Assembly: GCF_900141815.1 (NCBI RefSeq)
Contig: NZ_FQYR01000004.1
Coordinates: forward strand, 434,001 to 498,000
Direction of reading: 5' to 3'
Source of the DNA: Rubritalea squalenifaciens DSM 18772
Lineage (GTDB): Bacteria; Verrucomicrobiota; Verrucomicrobiia; Verrucomicrobiales; Akkermansiaceae
DNA length: 64,000 nt
This document shows positions 26,032-34,821 of the stretch, one piece after another (within the stretch, counting starts at the first letter, position 1; each line of letters starts with the position of its first letter). The position numbers and the translations under genes were made by a program. The notes beneath the pieces are model-generated. The model was given only the letters and a program-made list of their open reading frames with translations, searched no databases and had not been told where the DNA came from.

Positions 26032-27342
26032 CTAACGCTTTTTTCTGCGGGGAGCTGATTTCTTGGCTGCAGGCTTACGGCGGCCGGGCTTGGCTTTACC
26101 TCCACGCTGCTGTGGCTTGTTTTTCTGGGAGAACTTGGAGGGGCCGAAGTAGTCTTTCTTTTCCTTCTTCTCAGGCTTGCGGGCGGGTGCTTCCTCTTGG
26201 ATCGGCTCCTTGTCGTAGGCGAAGCCCGGTGCTTTCTTACGTGGGAGGGTGACACGGATGAGCTTTTCGAGTTTGCGCAGGGCAAGCTGGTTGGCGGGGG
26301 TGGTGAATGTGATTGCCTCTCCCTCGGCCTCGGCACGGCCAGTGCGCCCGATACGGTGGATGTAGTCCTCGGAATGTTCAGGGAAATCGTAGTTGATCAC
26401 GTGGGTTACACCCTCGATATCGATACCGCGAGCGGCTACGTCGGTGGCTACGAGAACACGAATCTTGCCTTCTTTGAAGTCACGGAGGGCCTTGCGTCGC
26501 TGACCTTGCTTCTTGTCCCCGTGGATCGCCTCGGCAGAGATCTTGGCGGCACGCAGTGCAGTAGCCAGCTCTTCACAGCCCTCGCGGGTGCGGGCGAAGA
26601 CCATGACGGCGTAGAAGTGGTGGGAGCTTTCCAGCAGGTGCGCTAGCAATTCGAATTTCTGGTGCTCGAAGACTTCGTAAATGGACTGGGTGATAGTTTC
26701 CGCAGGGTTGGCACGGCGGTCTACTTCCACCAGTGAGGGGGAGTTGAGGAACTCCTTGGTCAGTGCCTCGATCTGCGGGGAGAAGGTGGCGGAGAAGAGA
26801 AGCGTCTGGCGGGACTTCGGCAGGCGCTTGCAGATGGTGCGGATGTCCGGGATGAAGCCCATGTCTAGCATGCGGTCTGCTTCGTCTAGAACGAGAGCTT
26901 CAATCTGAGAAAAGTTTCCATGGCCTGACTCGGTGAGGTCCAGCAGACGGCCAGGGGTGGCGATGATAATATCCACGCCGGAGTTCAGCTTTTCAATCTG
27001 TCCCTTATCGCTGATTCCTCCGTGGATGGCTGCGGTGCGGAGATTGGTGTACTTCGCGTAAGCGCGGACGTTGTCGTGGATCTGGGAGACTAATTCGCGG
27101 GTAGGGGCGATGATGAGTACGCGGGTACAGCGCTCTTCTTTGGCCTCGGTACGTTCTACGAGATTGGAAAGTAGTGGAAGGGTGAAGGCGGCAGTCTTAC
27201 CCGTGCCTGTCTGTGCAATGCCGATCACGTCTGCTCCTTTGAGAACGCGAGGGATGGCGCGCTCCTGGATAGGAGTAGGCTTGCTGTAGCCGGTGTCGGC
27301 GACTGCTTTCTGAATGCGCTCGTGAAGTAGATTGAAGGACAT
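26032..27342 (-). CDS. rhlE: DEAD-box RNA helicase, RhlE type
   Basis: 436 residues. All helicase motifs are visible in order: the Q motif (Lys-Pro-Thr-Pro-Ile-Gln), AQTGTGKT, PTRELVSQI, TPGRLLDL, DEADRMLDMGF, SAT, then TDVAARGID and HRIGRTGR in the second RecA domain. A basic, Lys/Arg/Pro-rich tail of about 60 residues (376-436) is typical of RhlE-type proteins and binds RNA. It remodels RNA duplexes in ribosome assembly or decay in known cases. Cytoplasmic, single gene; 37 bases upstream lies the stop of murI. Confidence 0.92.
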   Translation of the reverse strand: MSFNLLHERIQKAVADTGYSKPTPIQERAIPRVLKGADVIGIAQTGTGKTAAFTLPLLSNLVERTEAKEERCTRVLIIAPTRELVSQIHDNVRAYAKYTNLRTAAIHGGISDKGQIEKLNSGVDIIIATPGRLLDLTESGHGNFSQIEALVLDEADRMLDMGFIPDIRTICKRLPKSRQTLLFSATFSPQIEALTKEFLNSPSLVEVDRRANPAETITQSIYEVFEHQKFELLAHLLESSHHFYAVMVFARTREGCEELATALRAAKISAEAIHGDKKQGQRRKALRDFKEGKIRVLVATDVAARGIDIEGVTHVINYDFPEHSEDYIHRIGRTGRAEAEGEAITFTTPANQLALRKLEKLIRVTLPRKKAPGFAYDKEPIQEEAPARKPEKKEKKDYFGPSKFSQKNKPQQRGGKAKPGRRKPAAKKSAPRRKKR

Positions 27343-27379
27343 GGGATCGTGAACCGTTGATAGTTTTTGGTGAATGGGA

Positions 27380-28195
27380 TCAGAGCTCTAGCTTGGAAAG
27401 TGTAGCTACTGTGCCGGGGCAGAGTTTAGGAAAAAGTGCTTCCAAGGTCTCCAGTGGACCCGTTGTCTGGATGTGGAGGCTTGGAGCAGCTTCTGTCTCG
27501 GCAGATGGTACCAGACTTTGGGTGCGTTTGGCTACCGCTTGGCCTGTGTCGATGATATTGAGGTGATTGCCAACTATTTTCTGAATCGTTTCGCGCAGAA
27601 ATGGGTAGTGAGTGCAGCCTAGAACGAGGGTGTCCGCCCCGGCTTCGACCATCGGCATAGCGTATTGCCTGACGGCTTCTTCCGCCTCAGGTCCCTCTAA
27701 AGTGCCGTTCTCAACCAGCGTGACAAAGTCCGGACAGGGCTGGGTGATGACTTTTACCTTAAGGGGGGCCGCATGTGTCTCTAGTAAATGATGGAATTTT
27801 TCCCCGGCGATGGAGGCTTCCGTGGCGAGGATGCCGATGGTGCCTGTCTTGGTAAGCAGGGCAGCAGGCTTGACCGCTGGCTCCATACCCACGAAGGGGA
27901 TCGGGTAGCGGGCGCGCAGGGCCTCCACAGCATTGATGGTGGCAGAGTTGCAGGCGACCACGATGATGTTTGCACCCTTGGCAATCAACTCATCCGTCAG
28001 TTGAAACACCCTCTGCTGAATCAATCCCGCTGGCTTGCTGCCATAGGGGCACCAGGCGGAATCGCCGATGTAGCGGATGGAATGTTCCGGCAAGAGCTTC
28101 TGGACCTCCAGCAGCACCGATAGCCCTCCCACACCAGAATCCAGCATTCCGATACAAGGTTCCACAGAATCTGATGATGTAGGCCGCTCACTCAT
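27380..28195 (-). CDS. murI: Glutamate racemase
   Basis: 271 residues. The two catalytic Cys are Cys82 in VVACNSAT and Cys194 in LVLGCTHYP; Asp19-Ser20 in the Met-Leu-Asp-Ser-Gly-Val-Gly-Gly motif begins the active site, and Tyr-Ile-Gly-Asp lies at 42-45. It interconverts L- and D-glutamate without PLP and supplies D-Glu for peptidoglycan. Cytoplasmic. It follows, and may be co-transcribed with, the small membrane gene upstream, although a gap of about 90 bases separates them. Confidence 0.95.
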   Translation of the reverse strand: MSERPTSSDSVEPCIGMLDSGVGGLSVLLEVQKLLPEHSIRYIGDSAWCPYGSKPAGLIQQRVFQLTDELIAKGANIIVVACNSATINAVEALRARYPIPFVGMEPAVKPAALLTKTGTIGILATEASIAGEKFHHLLETHAAPLKVKVITQPCPDFVTLVENGTLEGPEAEEAVRQYAMPMVEAGADTLVLGCTHYPFLRETIQKIVGNHLNIIDTGQAVAKRTQSLVPSAETEAAPSLHIQTTGPLETLEALFPKLCPGTVATLSKLEL

Positions 28196-28284
28196 AAATC
28201 GCTGCCCGAGTCATAGCCATAGAGAATGCAGAGGGAAAGCGTATTATCGGATGCTAGGTAAAGCTAATCTTAGTGATTCAGAGG

Positions 28285-28650
28285 CTACTGTACTGCGATT
28301 CTGACTCGATGAGATGGGAAAGCAGCTTCCATAGCTCCGACATAAAATATACAAATCAGTATGGTGGTCAGGACAACGCCGAGAGCAATTTGTAGTCGAG
28401 AGTTTGCGTAATATCCATTTTGGTGAGTGTTGACCGATAAATAAACAATCCACCCTGCCGGGAGTAACAAAAGAATTAGACCCCAGTGGTGTAGGAATAT
28501 GGGCAAATTATTCCAACGATACATGTTGGGATCATCTGTATAACCGGATAATTTCATGAATCCGGAGACGACAAGCGATCCGCCCAAGATCACACCCATT
28601 TGGAGTGCGATAATTGGGGAAATGGGGTTTTTACAGAAATGCCAGTCCAT
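28285..28650 (-). CDS. Small multi-pass membrane protein of unknown function
   Basis: 121 residues with three clear hydrophobic segments (about 13-30, 50-72 and 88-110). Loops are short and polar. No family recognised. The codon pattern and hydrophobic periodicity favour a real gene. ATG 28650 lies in an A+T-rich leader without a strong ribosome binding site. Possibly transcribed together with murI. Confidence 0.65.
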   Translation of the reverse strand: MDWHFCKNPISPIIALQMGVILGGSLVVSGFMKLSGYTDDPNMYRWNNLPIFLHHWGLILLLLPAGWIVYLSVNTHQNGYYANSRLQIALGVVLTTILICIFYVGAMEAAFPSHRVRIAVQ

Positions 28651-28711
28651 AGCATCGGCATTTCTATCTCAAGTTAGCATGAGGCTACAAGTTAATAGCT
28701 TCTGCTTGAGG

Positions 28712-29548
28712 CTATCGACTAAACCTACTCTCTACCGGATAATGGTCCGAGGCTTTATCTAACACCTCATTGATGTGGATGGTGGCGGAGGTGGACTTTT
28801 GGGCGAGGTTTTGGCTGGCGAAGATGAAGTCGATGCGGCAGTGCTTGGCTTTGACTTCTTCCAGGTTCTTGGCCCATTTGGGGATGATGAAGGGGGAGGG
28901 GAAAGAAACCTTTGCAGCGGGGGAGTGTTTGTGGACCAGGTCGACGAAGCCTTTGGATTCAACTTTATTGGTGTAGTCGAACGAGAAGTCTTTCAGGCCT
29001 TGTTTGGCAATGAATTCAGCGTCGTGCTTGGAGTCAGCATTGAAGTCACCTAGGATGATGACCCGCTCCTTTTTCTGGATGAGAGGCTCTACTTTGGCGA
29101 GGATGCGGTCAAGATCCTGTGGCTTGTTTGGCCAGAGATGGACGACAAAGAAGTGGATGTTGTGCGTCTTGCAGTGGAGAAACCCATGGTGGTAGCCTTG
29201 GGCTGCACGCTCGATGACCTCGATCGGTTGATTGGAGGTGAGGCCCATGGGGAAGCCCTTTTCCTTGTTCATGGCTGCGTGGGTGTGCCCCCATTGCTTG
29301 GCGTATTCTCCGAGCTGCTTCTCCGTGATTCCATTGAGTTCCTGTAGGGCGAGCACATCCGGAGCCTGTTCCTTCAACCACTGGCTGGCTTTAGGGAGAG
29401 TCTTCTTTCCATCGAAGCCGTAGTAAACGTTCCAGTTGAGTACTTTGAGTTGTTGTTCAGCGTGTTCAGCGGCCTGAAGCTGGGGGGCGAGCAGGTAACT
29501 GATGGCCAAGAGTATGCACGAGATAGTGGAGAAGGCAGAGGATTTCAT
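28712..29548 (-). CDS. Secreted endonuclease/exonuclease/phosphatase-fold hydrolase
   Basis: 278 residues with a signal peptide ending near Leu-Gln-Ala-Ala. The EEP fold is read from Leu-Asn-Trp-Asn-Val (metal Asn), Asp-Val-Leu-Ala-Leu-Gln-Glu-Leu (metal Glu near 94), His-Leu-Trp, Ile-Leu-Gly-Asp-Phe-Asn-Ala-Asp (catalytic Asp-x-Asn), Arg-Ile-Asp-Phe-Ile-Phe and the closing Ser-Asp-His-Tyr-Pro-Val. All core residues are present, so it is probably active on a phosphodiester or phosphoester outside the cytoplasm. Substrate unknown. It sits just downstream of the sulfatase on the same strand with an 86-base gap. Confidence 0.88.
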   Translation of the reverse strand: MKSSAFSTISCILLAISYLLAPQLQAAEHAEQQLKVLNWNVYYGFDGKKTLPKASQWLKEQAPDVLALQELNGITEKQLGEYAKQWGHTHAAMNKEKGFPMGLTSNQPIEVIERAAQGYHHGFLHCKTHNIHFFVVHLWPNKPQDLDRILAKVEPLIQKKERVIILGDFNADSKHDAEFIAKQGLKDFSFDYTNKVESKGFVDLVHKHSPAAKVSFPSPFIIPKWAKNLEEVKAKHCRIDFIFASQNLAQKSTSATIHINEVLDKASDHYPVESRFSR

Positions 29549-29634
29549 GAAATGACTTTACCATGAGTACTAGCACGAAGGGGCCAGCATTTCGCGCAAT
29601 TTCCGTTTTTGACTGTCACTTTATGAAGAGGTTT

Positions 29635-31428
29635 TCAGTTCTTCATCAAGCTGTTGAGAATGCGTTTACTGTATGAGTCGGAGAGGTGGGGGCTTTTCTT
29701 GGCTTTCAAGCCTTCCAAGGAGGGAAGCGCATACCCTGCGGCTCTGGCATTGGCGAGGATGTTTAGGGCGACTAGCTGAGTAGCTGCATTTATCTCAGGT
29801 GCCATTGCAATGTCGACGACTTGCTGAAGGGCCTTACCGCGAGCTGTGGTATCATGCCGTGTCATGATATCCAGTGCTCGAAGACGAACGGTCATATTGG
29901 CCGATTGTGTGGCATCGGCTATATGGGCTTTGTTTTGTAAGTAGCTACCTTGGCCGTATGTTAGGACCTGCTGCATCTGCCAGTACTGGATGAGCGGGTG
30001 GACTCCCTCAGGTAGGTAGGCAGGGTCTACCATTTTCACCAATTCTGAGAGCGGGTATTTGGTAGGGCTTAAGGCGATGTCGTATCCATTGGTGTTCTCT
30101 CCTTCTACTAGATCCAGAAGGTAACTCTCTGGCATGAAGCCCAAATCACGAGTGTCTAGCATATGCTTCATGAGGTGGCCGCGCATTTCCTCAATCACTT
30201 TCTGATATTTCTTGTTAGAAGCGAGGTTCACTGTTTCGTGTGGATCAGCTTCCAGATTGAAAAGCTCTTCTGCAGGGTGAGGCTGCCAGAAGGCTGCTTG
30301 AGTAGCATTGAGTTTACCTGCTAGGAAGAGCTCTCTCCAGATGCGAGTGGTATTGGTCTTCAGTTGGAATTCTAATTCCTGACCATGAGGAAGGTGAGGC
30401 ATGAAGTTGCGGATGTACACGTACTTACCTTTGCGGATGGAGCGGCAGAGATCGTATTTCTCATCCATGCGAGCTTTGAAGCCCATGCTGTGGTTGGGGA
30501 AAGTTTTGGTGAAGAAGGAATGACCAGGCATGGTTTCTTGAGCTGGCAAACCTGCAAGTGTGAGCACTGTGGGGGCGAGATCGACAAAACTAACAGGCCG
30601 GTCTGAAGTTCCTCCTCGCTGATAAATACCATTGGCTAGATTCTCCCACTTCTTGGGAATATGAACGATCATTGGTACATGGAGACCGGACCAACCTGGA
30701 TACCGTTTGGAGCGTGGCATGCCGCTGCCGTGGTCGGCATAGAAAAAGACGATCGTGTTTTCTGCTTCGCCAGCTTTCTCTAATTCGTCGAGATGCTTCT
30801 GGACAAACTGATCCACCAGAGTCAGGCGGTCATAGTACTGAGCCCAGTCTTTGCGGCTCTTTGGAGTATCGGGGTGATAGGGCGGGATGGGAGCTCCAGC
30901 TGAATCATGGTGAGGGTTTTTATTGGCGTTGCGAATCTGACTTTCGTGGGAGACGGTGGTGTTGAAGACGGCGAAAAAGGGTTGTCCGGGTTTGCGGTTT
31001 TTCCAGTGTGCTTTAGCCGAAGAATCGTTCCACGGTTTGTTGGGCTGGTAGAGGTTATAGTCTTCTTTTGAATTATTCGTGCAGTAGTAGCCGGCTTCCT
31101 TGAGGTAGGAGGGAAAGAGTTGCAGGGAGGTGGGGATGGCGGCTTTGGAGCGCATGTATTCGGCCCCCAGAGAGGTGGGGTACATGCCTGTGATGATGGT
31201 CGTGCGTGCTGGTGCGCAGACCGGGGCATTCGAGGATGCTACCGTGTAGAGCAGCGATTTTTTCGCCAGGGCATCAATGTGAGGAGTAGTGGCGTAAGTG
31301 TCTCCATAGCAACCTAGGTGAGGGCCATGATCTTCAGCGGTGAGCCAGAGGATATTTGGTTTTTCCTGAGCGTGCGTCACCGCTGTCAGGATGAGTGAGA
31401 AAATGAGGTGGAAGAGTTTGCGCTTCAT
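29635..31428 (-). CDS. Secreted sulfatase, N-sulfoglucosamine sulfohydrolase-like
   Basis: 597 residues with a signal peptide (Ala-Val-Thr-His-Ala-Gln). The sulfatase core starts ILWLTAEDHGPHLGCYGD. Cys71 in CAPAR is the formylglycine precursor of the CxPxR signature. Further metal and sulfate residues are seen in Tyr-Ala-Asp-His-Gly-Ser-Gly near 235 and in Gly-Trp-Ser-Gly-Leu-His. The last 110 residues are helical and HEAT-like (Val-Arg-Leu-Arg-Ala-Leu-Asp-Ile-Met), beyond the usual sulfatase C-domain. It may desulfate marine polysaccharides or glycosaminoglycans (inference from family). A formylglycine-generating enzyme must be encoded elsewhere. Confidence 0.92.
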   Translation of the reverse strand: MKRKLFHLIFSLILTAVTHAQEKPNILWLTAEDHGPHLGCYGDTYATTPHIDALAKKSLLYTVASSNAPVCAPARTTIITGMYPTSLGAEYMRSKAAIPTSLQLFPSYLKEAGYYCTNNSKEDYNLYQPNKPWNDSSAKAHWKNRKPGQPFFAVFNTTVSHESQIRNANKNPHHDSAGAPIPPYHPDTPKSRKDWAQYYDRLTLVDQFVQKHLDELEKAGEAENTIVFFYADHGSGMPRSKRYPGWSGLHVPMIVHIPKKWENLANGIYQRGGTSDRPVSFVDLAPTVLTLAGLPAQETMPGHSFFTKTFPNHSMGFKARMDEKYDLCRSIRKGKYVYIRNFMPHLPHGQELEFQLKTNTTRIWRELFLAGKLNATQAAFWQPHPAEELFNLEADPHETVNLASNKKYQKVIEEMRGHLMKHMLDTRDLGFMPESYLLDLVEGENTNGYDIALSPTKYPLSELVKMVDPAYLPEGVHPLIQYWQMQQVLTYGQGSYLQNKAHIADATQSANMTVRLRALDIMTRHDTTARGKALQQVVDIAMAPEINAATQLVALNILANARAAGYALPSLEGLKAKKSPHLSDSYSKRILNSLMKN

Positions 31429-31572
31429 GTTTCTGATGATGAGTAGAGTTACGCTAATAGATTACGCCGAGGAGTGGCTTTGTTTTACGACAAATCACTG
31501 GTGCATTTTACGTGGCGAGTTGGTGTCTGGCGGCTGGTTGGGTCTTTCCTAACAATAAATCTGCTACCGAGG

Positions 31573-31590
31573 TTGACAAGTCGGTGTCAA
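31573..31590. promoter_or_regulatory. Palindrome TTGACA-N6-TGTCAA ahead of a PEP-CTERM gene
   Basis: Perfect 6-bp inverted arms 20 bases before the ATG at 31610. The left arm is also a consensus -35 hexamer but no -10 box stands at the right distance. A regulator site is possible. Confidence 0.35.
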
Positions 31591-31609
31591 AGCGGGCAAG
31601 GTTGCCGAG

Positions 31610-32320
31610 ATGAAAAAAGTGTCATTTTTCTTTGCGGGCCTCTTATTGGCTTCTCCTTTACAGGCGGCTTTGGTGATGGATATCAAAGGGAGTTCTAAGT
31701 CTACTATCATTGAAGTGACTTTGTCTGGTGAGGCTTATGGTTATTATACACCGGAAGCTCCACTTGGTGCTGTGGCCTCGATATTTGGCTTAGGTGTAAA
31801 TATTCCTGATGAACCAGATGCTATTACCATGAAATCAGGTGATAGATTCGTTTATTCCGGGGAAGAAATGAATTTAAATGCAATCTTCGTTTACTGGGAT
31901 GAGAGTGAGGAACTTGGGTATGTTGGGGGATTTGATGGGTTGGGAGTGATTGATGGAGGCCCTTCAGGGGGAGATAGTATTTTTATGGAGCTAAGCCATA
32001 AACCAGCCCTAGGAGATGGTGATCGTTTTTCCTGGGATGGAACTTTCCATGTGGATCTTGCCGCTTACGGAGAGGATTGGAGCATGTTTAAGGAGGGCTC
32101 TTATCAAAGTGTGCCCGGATTCGTGGATATACCATCTGTGGTGAACATCATTGACCTACATCCTGGCCAAGGCCATGCCTATGGGCAAGGAGGTAAGCCA
32201 AAGGACACTAGCGCTCTGACAAGTACACTTTTCTATAGTGTTCAAGCTGTGCCAGAACCCGGTACATCAACTTTGCTTGTGTTGACTGCCTTGGGGCTCT
32301 GTCTGCGTCGTCGCCGGTAA
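31610..32320 (+). CDS. PEP-CTERM sorting-domain secreted protein
   Basis: 236 residues. A signal peptide (Met-Lys-Lys-Val, hydrophobic core, Leu-Gln-Ala-Ala near 20) is followed by a beta-rich body with no known domain. The tail VPEPGTSTLLVLTALGLCLR with final Arg-Arg-Arg-Arg is a standard PEP-CTERM signal. The body differs from the other four intact PEP-CTERM proteins of the window. The gene ends five bases before the convergent glycosylase stop; no terminator is visible between them. Confidence 0.88.
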   Translation: MKKVSFFFAGLLLASPLQAALVMDIKGSSKSTIIEVTLSGEAYGYYTPEAPLGAVASIFGLGVNIPDEPDAITMKSGDRFVYSGEEMNLNAIFVYWDESEELGYVGGFDGLGVIDGGPSGGDSIFMELSHKPALGDGDRFSWDGTFHVDLAAYGEDWSMFKEGSYQSVPGFVDIPSVVNIIDLHPGQGHAYGQGGKPKDTSALTSTLFYSVQAVPEPGTSTLLVLTALGLCLRRRR

Positions 32321-32325
32321 GTGAA

Positions 32326-32832
32326 CTACAAGGATCCAAGGACTCTCCACTGCTCCAGCTTCGTCTCATAGTTGATGGAGGCATTGGCGGGGCTGGTGGA
32401 GGGGAGGCGGACTCTTTGGAGGGTTTGTAGTTCCTCGGGCAAGGTGGGGAGGATGTGGCGAAGGTAGACTTGCTCGGCTTTGGCTCCGTTGAAGTAGACG
32501 GTCGTGATCGAGGAGTGGTTGCCGAGAAATTGAGAAAAATTGTTTGGGACGATGGAGGACTCGTCGATATCCGAGTCCAGGCTGCTGTCGCGGGTGCAGG
32601 TGTGCAGAACATCCCAGACGGCGAGGTGTTTCAGCTTCAGGCCTTCGCAGCGTTCTTCGTAGGTGAGGCTTTTGGGAATCTCAAGAATCTCTTCCATGAG
32701 GTGCCAGAAGAGATTGCGCGGGTGGGCGTAGTATTGCCCGGCGGATAGCGACGCCTTGCCGGGCATGGAGCCAAGCACCAGCTTCCTTGCTGAGAGATCA
32801 GCTATCGGCGGGAAGCTGTGGATGCGGGACAT
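32326..32832 (-). CDS. Hypoxanthine-type DNA glycosylase (UDG family 6)
   Basis: 168 residues. The first motif is Leu-Gly-Ser-Met-Pro-Gly-Lys-Ala-Ser-Leu near 21-30, the second is Leu-Pro-Ser-Thr-Ser-Pro-Ala-Asn-Ala near 146-154. These are the family 6 (HDG) forms of the uracil-DNA glycosylase motifs; the Asn in Ala-Val-Trp-Asp-Val-Leu region matches the middle motif. Known members remove deaminated adenine (hypoxanthine) from DNA. Starts at ATG 32832, nine bases after the aguA stop, and so is probably in the aguB-aguA transcript. Confidence 0.83.
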   Translation of the reverse strand: MSRIHSFPPIADLSARKLVLGSMPGKASLSAGQYYAHPRNLFWHLMEEILEIPKSLTYEERCEGLKLKHLAVWDVLHTCTRDSSLDSDIDESSIVPNNFSQFLGNHSSITTVYFNGAKAEQVYLRHILPTLPEELQTLQRVRLPSTSPANASINYETKLEQWRVLGSL

Positions 32833-32841
32833 TGTTCAGTT

Positions 32842-33879
32842 TTAAATAATACTAGGCTGCTGCTGCGAGATGCAGTGAATGGCGCCGCCTTCCCATACGA
32901 TGTCGCGGCAGTCGATGCCGATGACTTCTCTGTTAGGGAAGAGTTCGCGCAGGATACCGAGGGCTGTCTCGTCGTTCTTCTTCTGGTTGAAGACGGGGAC
33001 GAGGACGGCGTGATTGATGATGAGGAAATTGGCGTAGGATGCCGGGAGCATTTCCAAGCGCCAGTCTTCGGCAACTAATGGATCAGGCATTGGCAGGCGG
33101 ATGGTCTCCACGCTGCTACCGGAGACGGTACGAAGGTCCTGCAGCATCTCCAGGTTGCGCTGGAGTGTCTGGTAGTTCGGGTCTTTGCTGTTCTTCTCCT
33201 CAATGGAAACGATGACGTCCTCGCTGACGAAGCGGGTGAGGTCGTCGATGTGGCCATCAGTGTCATCGCCTTCGATTCCGGAGGGGAGCCAAAAGATCTT
33301 TTCCGCGCCGAGGGTGCGGGTGAGTTCTGCTTCTACCTCCTGTTTGGTCCACTCAGGATTTCTGTTAGAATTGAGCGCGACAGCTTCGGTGGTGATGACG
33401 AGTCCAGCGCCATTGCCCTCGATGCCGCCGCCTTCCAGGTAGAGCGGGGAGCGGATGTGGTCGGCCTCGGTGGCTGCGGCCATGAGTGATGCGATTTTGT
33501 CGTCAAGATCCCAAGGTGGGAACTTGCCGCCCCAGGCATTGAAGTGCCAGTCGATGGCGGTAAGCTTGTTGGTCACCTTATTGATGACGTAGGTGGCTCC
33601 GTGGTCGCGGCACCAGACGTCATTGGTCGGGTGATTATAGAGACGGATGTTCTGCATGTCCGCGCCAGCACCAATAAGTTTCTTCTCAATGCCGGCATGG
33701 AAATTCTCCGAGGCATTGATGCAGGTGGTCTGGAAGCGGGAGGTGGTGGAGATGATTTCCGCGAAGCGCGTCTGGATAAGCGCAAGCTTGTCTGCAGGCC
33801 AGGTATCGGTGCGGTGCGGCCAGGAGAACCAGACGGCGTCTTGCGGTGCCCATTCTGCGGGCCAGTAGTTGCTCTGCAT
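32842..33879 (-). CDS. aguA: Agmatine deiminase
   Basis: 345 residues. The N-terminal WPHRTDTWP block, Gly-Gly-Gly-Ile-Glu-Gly-Asn-Gly, the central His-Ile-Asp-Asp (active-site His and Asp) and Cys336 in Gly-Gly-Ala-Ile-His-Cys near the C-terminus are the peptidyl-arginine-deiminase-like pattern of AguA. It hydrolyses agmatine to N-carbamoylputrescine. It lies downstream of aguB with a 66-base gap and together they make putrescine from agmatine. Cytoplasmic. Confidence 0.95.
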   Translation of the reverse strand: MQSNYWPAEWAPQDAVWFSWPHRTDTWPADKLALIQTRFAEIISTTSRFQTTCINASENFHAGIEKKLIGAGADMQNIRLYNHPTNDVWCRDHGATYVINKVTNKLTAIDWHFNAWGGKFPPWDLDDKIASLMAAATEADHIRSPLYLEGGGIEGNGAGLVITTEAVALNSNRNPEWTKQEVEAELTRTLGAEKIFWLPSGIEGDDTDGHIDDLTRFVSEDVIVSIEEKNSKDPNYQTLQRNLEMLQDLRTVSGSSVETIRLPMPDPLVAEDWRLEMLPASYANFLIINHAVLVPVFNQKKNDETALGILRELFPNREVIGIDCRDIVWEGGAIHCISQQQPSII

Positions 33880-33945
33880 CTACGGTGAATTGTTAATGGT
33901 TATTGGTGAGTGGGGAAACTGCGGCTCTGGGGAGCCGATCTTTTA

Positions 33946-34821
33946 TTAGTCGAGGAAGCGCTCGGTGATCGGTGCGTAGGTGTCGATACGGCGGTCGCGG
34001 AAGAAGGGCCAGATGCGGCGGTGGTCTTCGAGGGCCTTGAGATCGATGTCGTGGTAGAGGATGGTCTCGTCGTGGACAGAGGCGATATCGACTACCTGTC
34101 CATAGTGGTTGGAGACGAAGGACTGACCCCAGAACTCGGTTTCACCTTCGGTGCCGACGCGGTTGATGGCGCAGACGTAGCATCCGTTGGCGACGGCGTG
34201 ACCGCACATCACGGACTGCCAGGCATTGTGTTGGGCCTCTCCGAGTGTGGTATTGCCACTGGGCAGTTTTTTTTCTTCAGGCAGCCAGCCGATGGCGGTT
34301 GGGTAGATGAGAATTTCTGCTCCTTTGAGCGCAGTGATGCGGGCGGCCTCTGGGTACCATTGGTCCCAGCAGATGAGTACGCCGATCTTACCGAAGGCGG
34401 TGTGGAAGCACTTGTAGCCGGTATCGCCGGGTGTGAAGTAGAATTTTTCCTCGAAGCCTGGATCCTGCGGGATGTGGGATTTGCGGTAGCTACCGAGGTA
34501 GGTGCCGTCTGAGTCCACGACCCAGGCGGTGTTATGGTAAAGGCCGGTAGCGCGCTTCTCGAATCCAGATGCCACGATGACGACGCCGAGCTCCTTGGCG
34601 AGTGCCTGATGGGACTCTGTGAGTTCACCCGGGATGGGGTCGGCGAGATCGAAATTGTCCGTATCCTGCGTGATGCAAAAATACTCGGTGGTGAAAAGCT
34701 CCTGAGTACAGATGATCTGGGCTCCACCCGCGGCTGCTTTGCGGATGGCTTCCTCGGTTTTCTGGATGTTCACAGCGGGCGCTGGGTCTGCTGTCAGCTG
34801 AAGCAATGCGATACGTGGCAT
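33946..34821 (-). CDS. aguB: N-carbamoylputrescine amidase
   Basis: 291 residues. The nitrilase-fold triad is complete: Glu41 in Thr-Gln-Glu-Leu-Phe, Lys114 in Tyr-Arg-Lys-Ser-His and Cys151 in Leu-Ile-Cys-Trp-Asp-Gln. The Phe-Phe-Arg-Asp-Arg-Arg near the end is typical of AguB. It releases ammonia and CO2 from N-carbamoylputrescine to give putrescine. First gene of aguB-aguA-glycosylase. An arginine decarboxylase gene is not in this window. Confidence 0.95.
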   Translation of the reverse strand: MPRIALLQLTADPAPAVNIQKTEEAIRKAAAGGAQIICTQELFTTEYFCITQDTDNFDLADPIPGELTESHQALAKELGVVIVASGFEKRATGLYHNTAWVVDSDGTYLGSYRKSHIPQDPGFEEKFYFTPGDTGYKCFHTAFGKIGVLICWDQWYPEAARITALKGAEILIYPTAIGWLPEEKKLPSGNTTLGEAQHNAWQSVMCGHAVANGCYVCAINRVGTEGETEFWGQSFVSNHYGQVVDIASVHDETILYHDIDLKALEDHRRIWPFFRDRRIDTYAPITERFLD

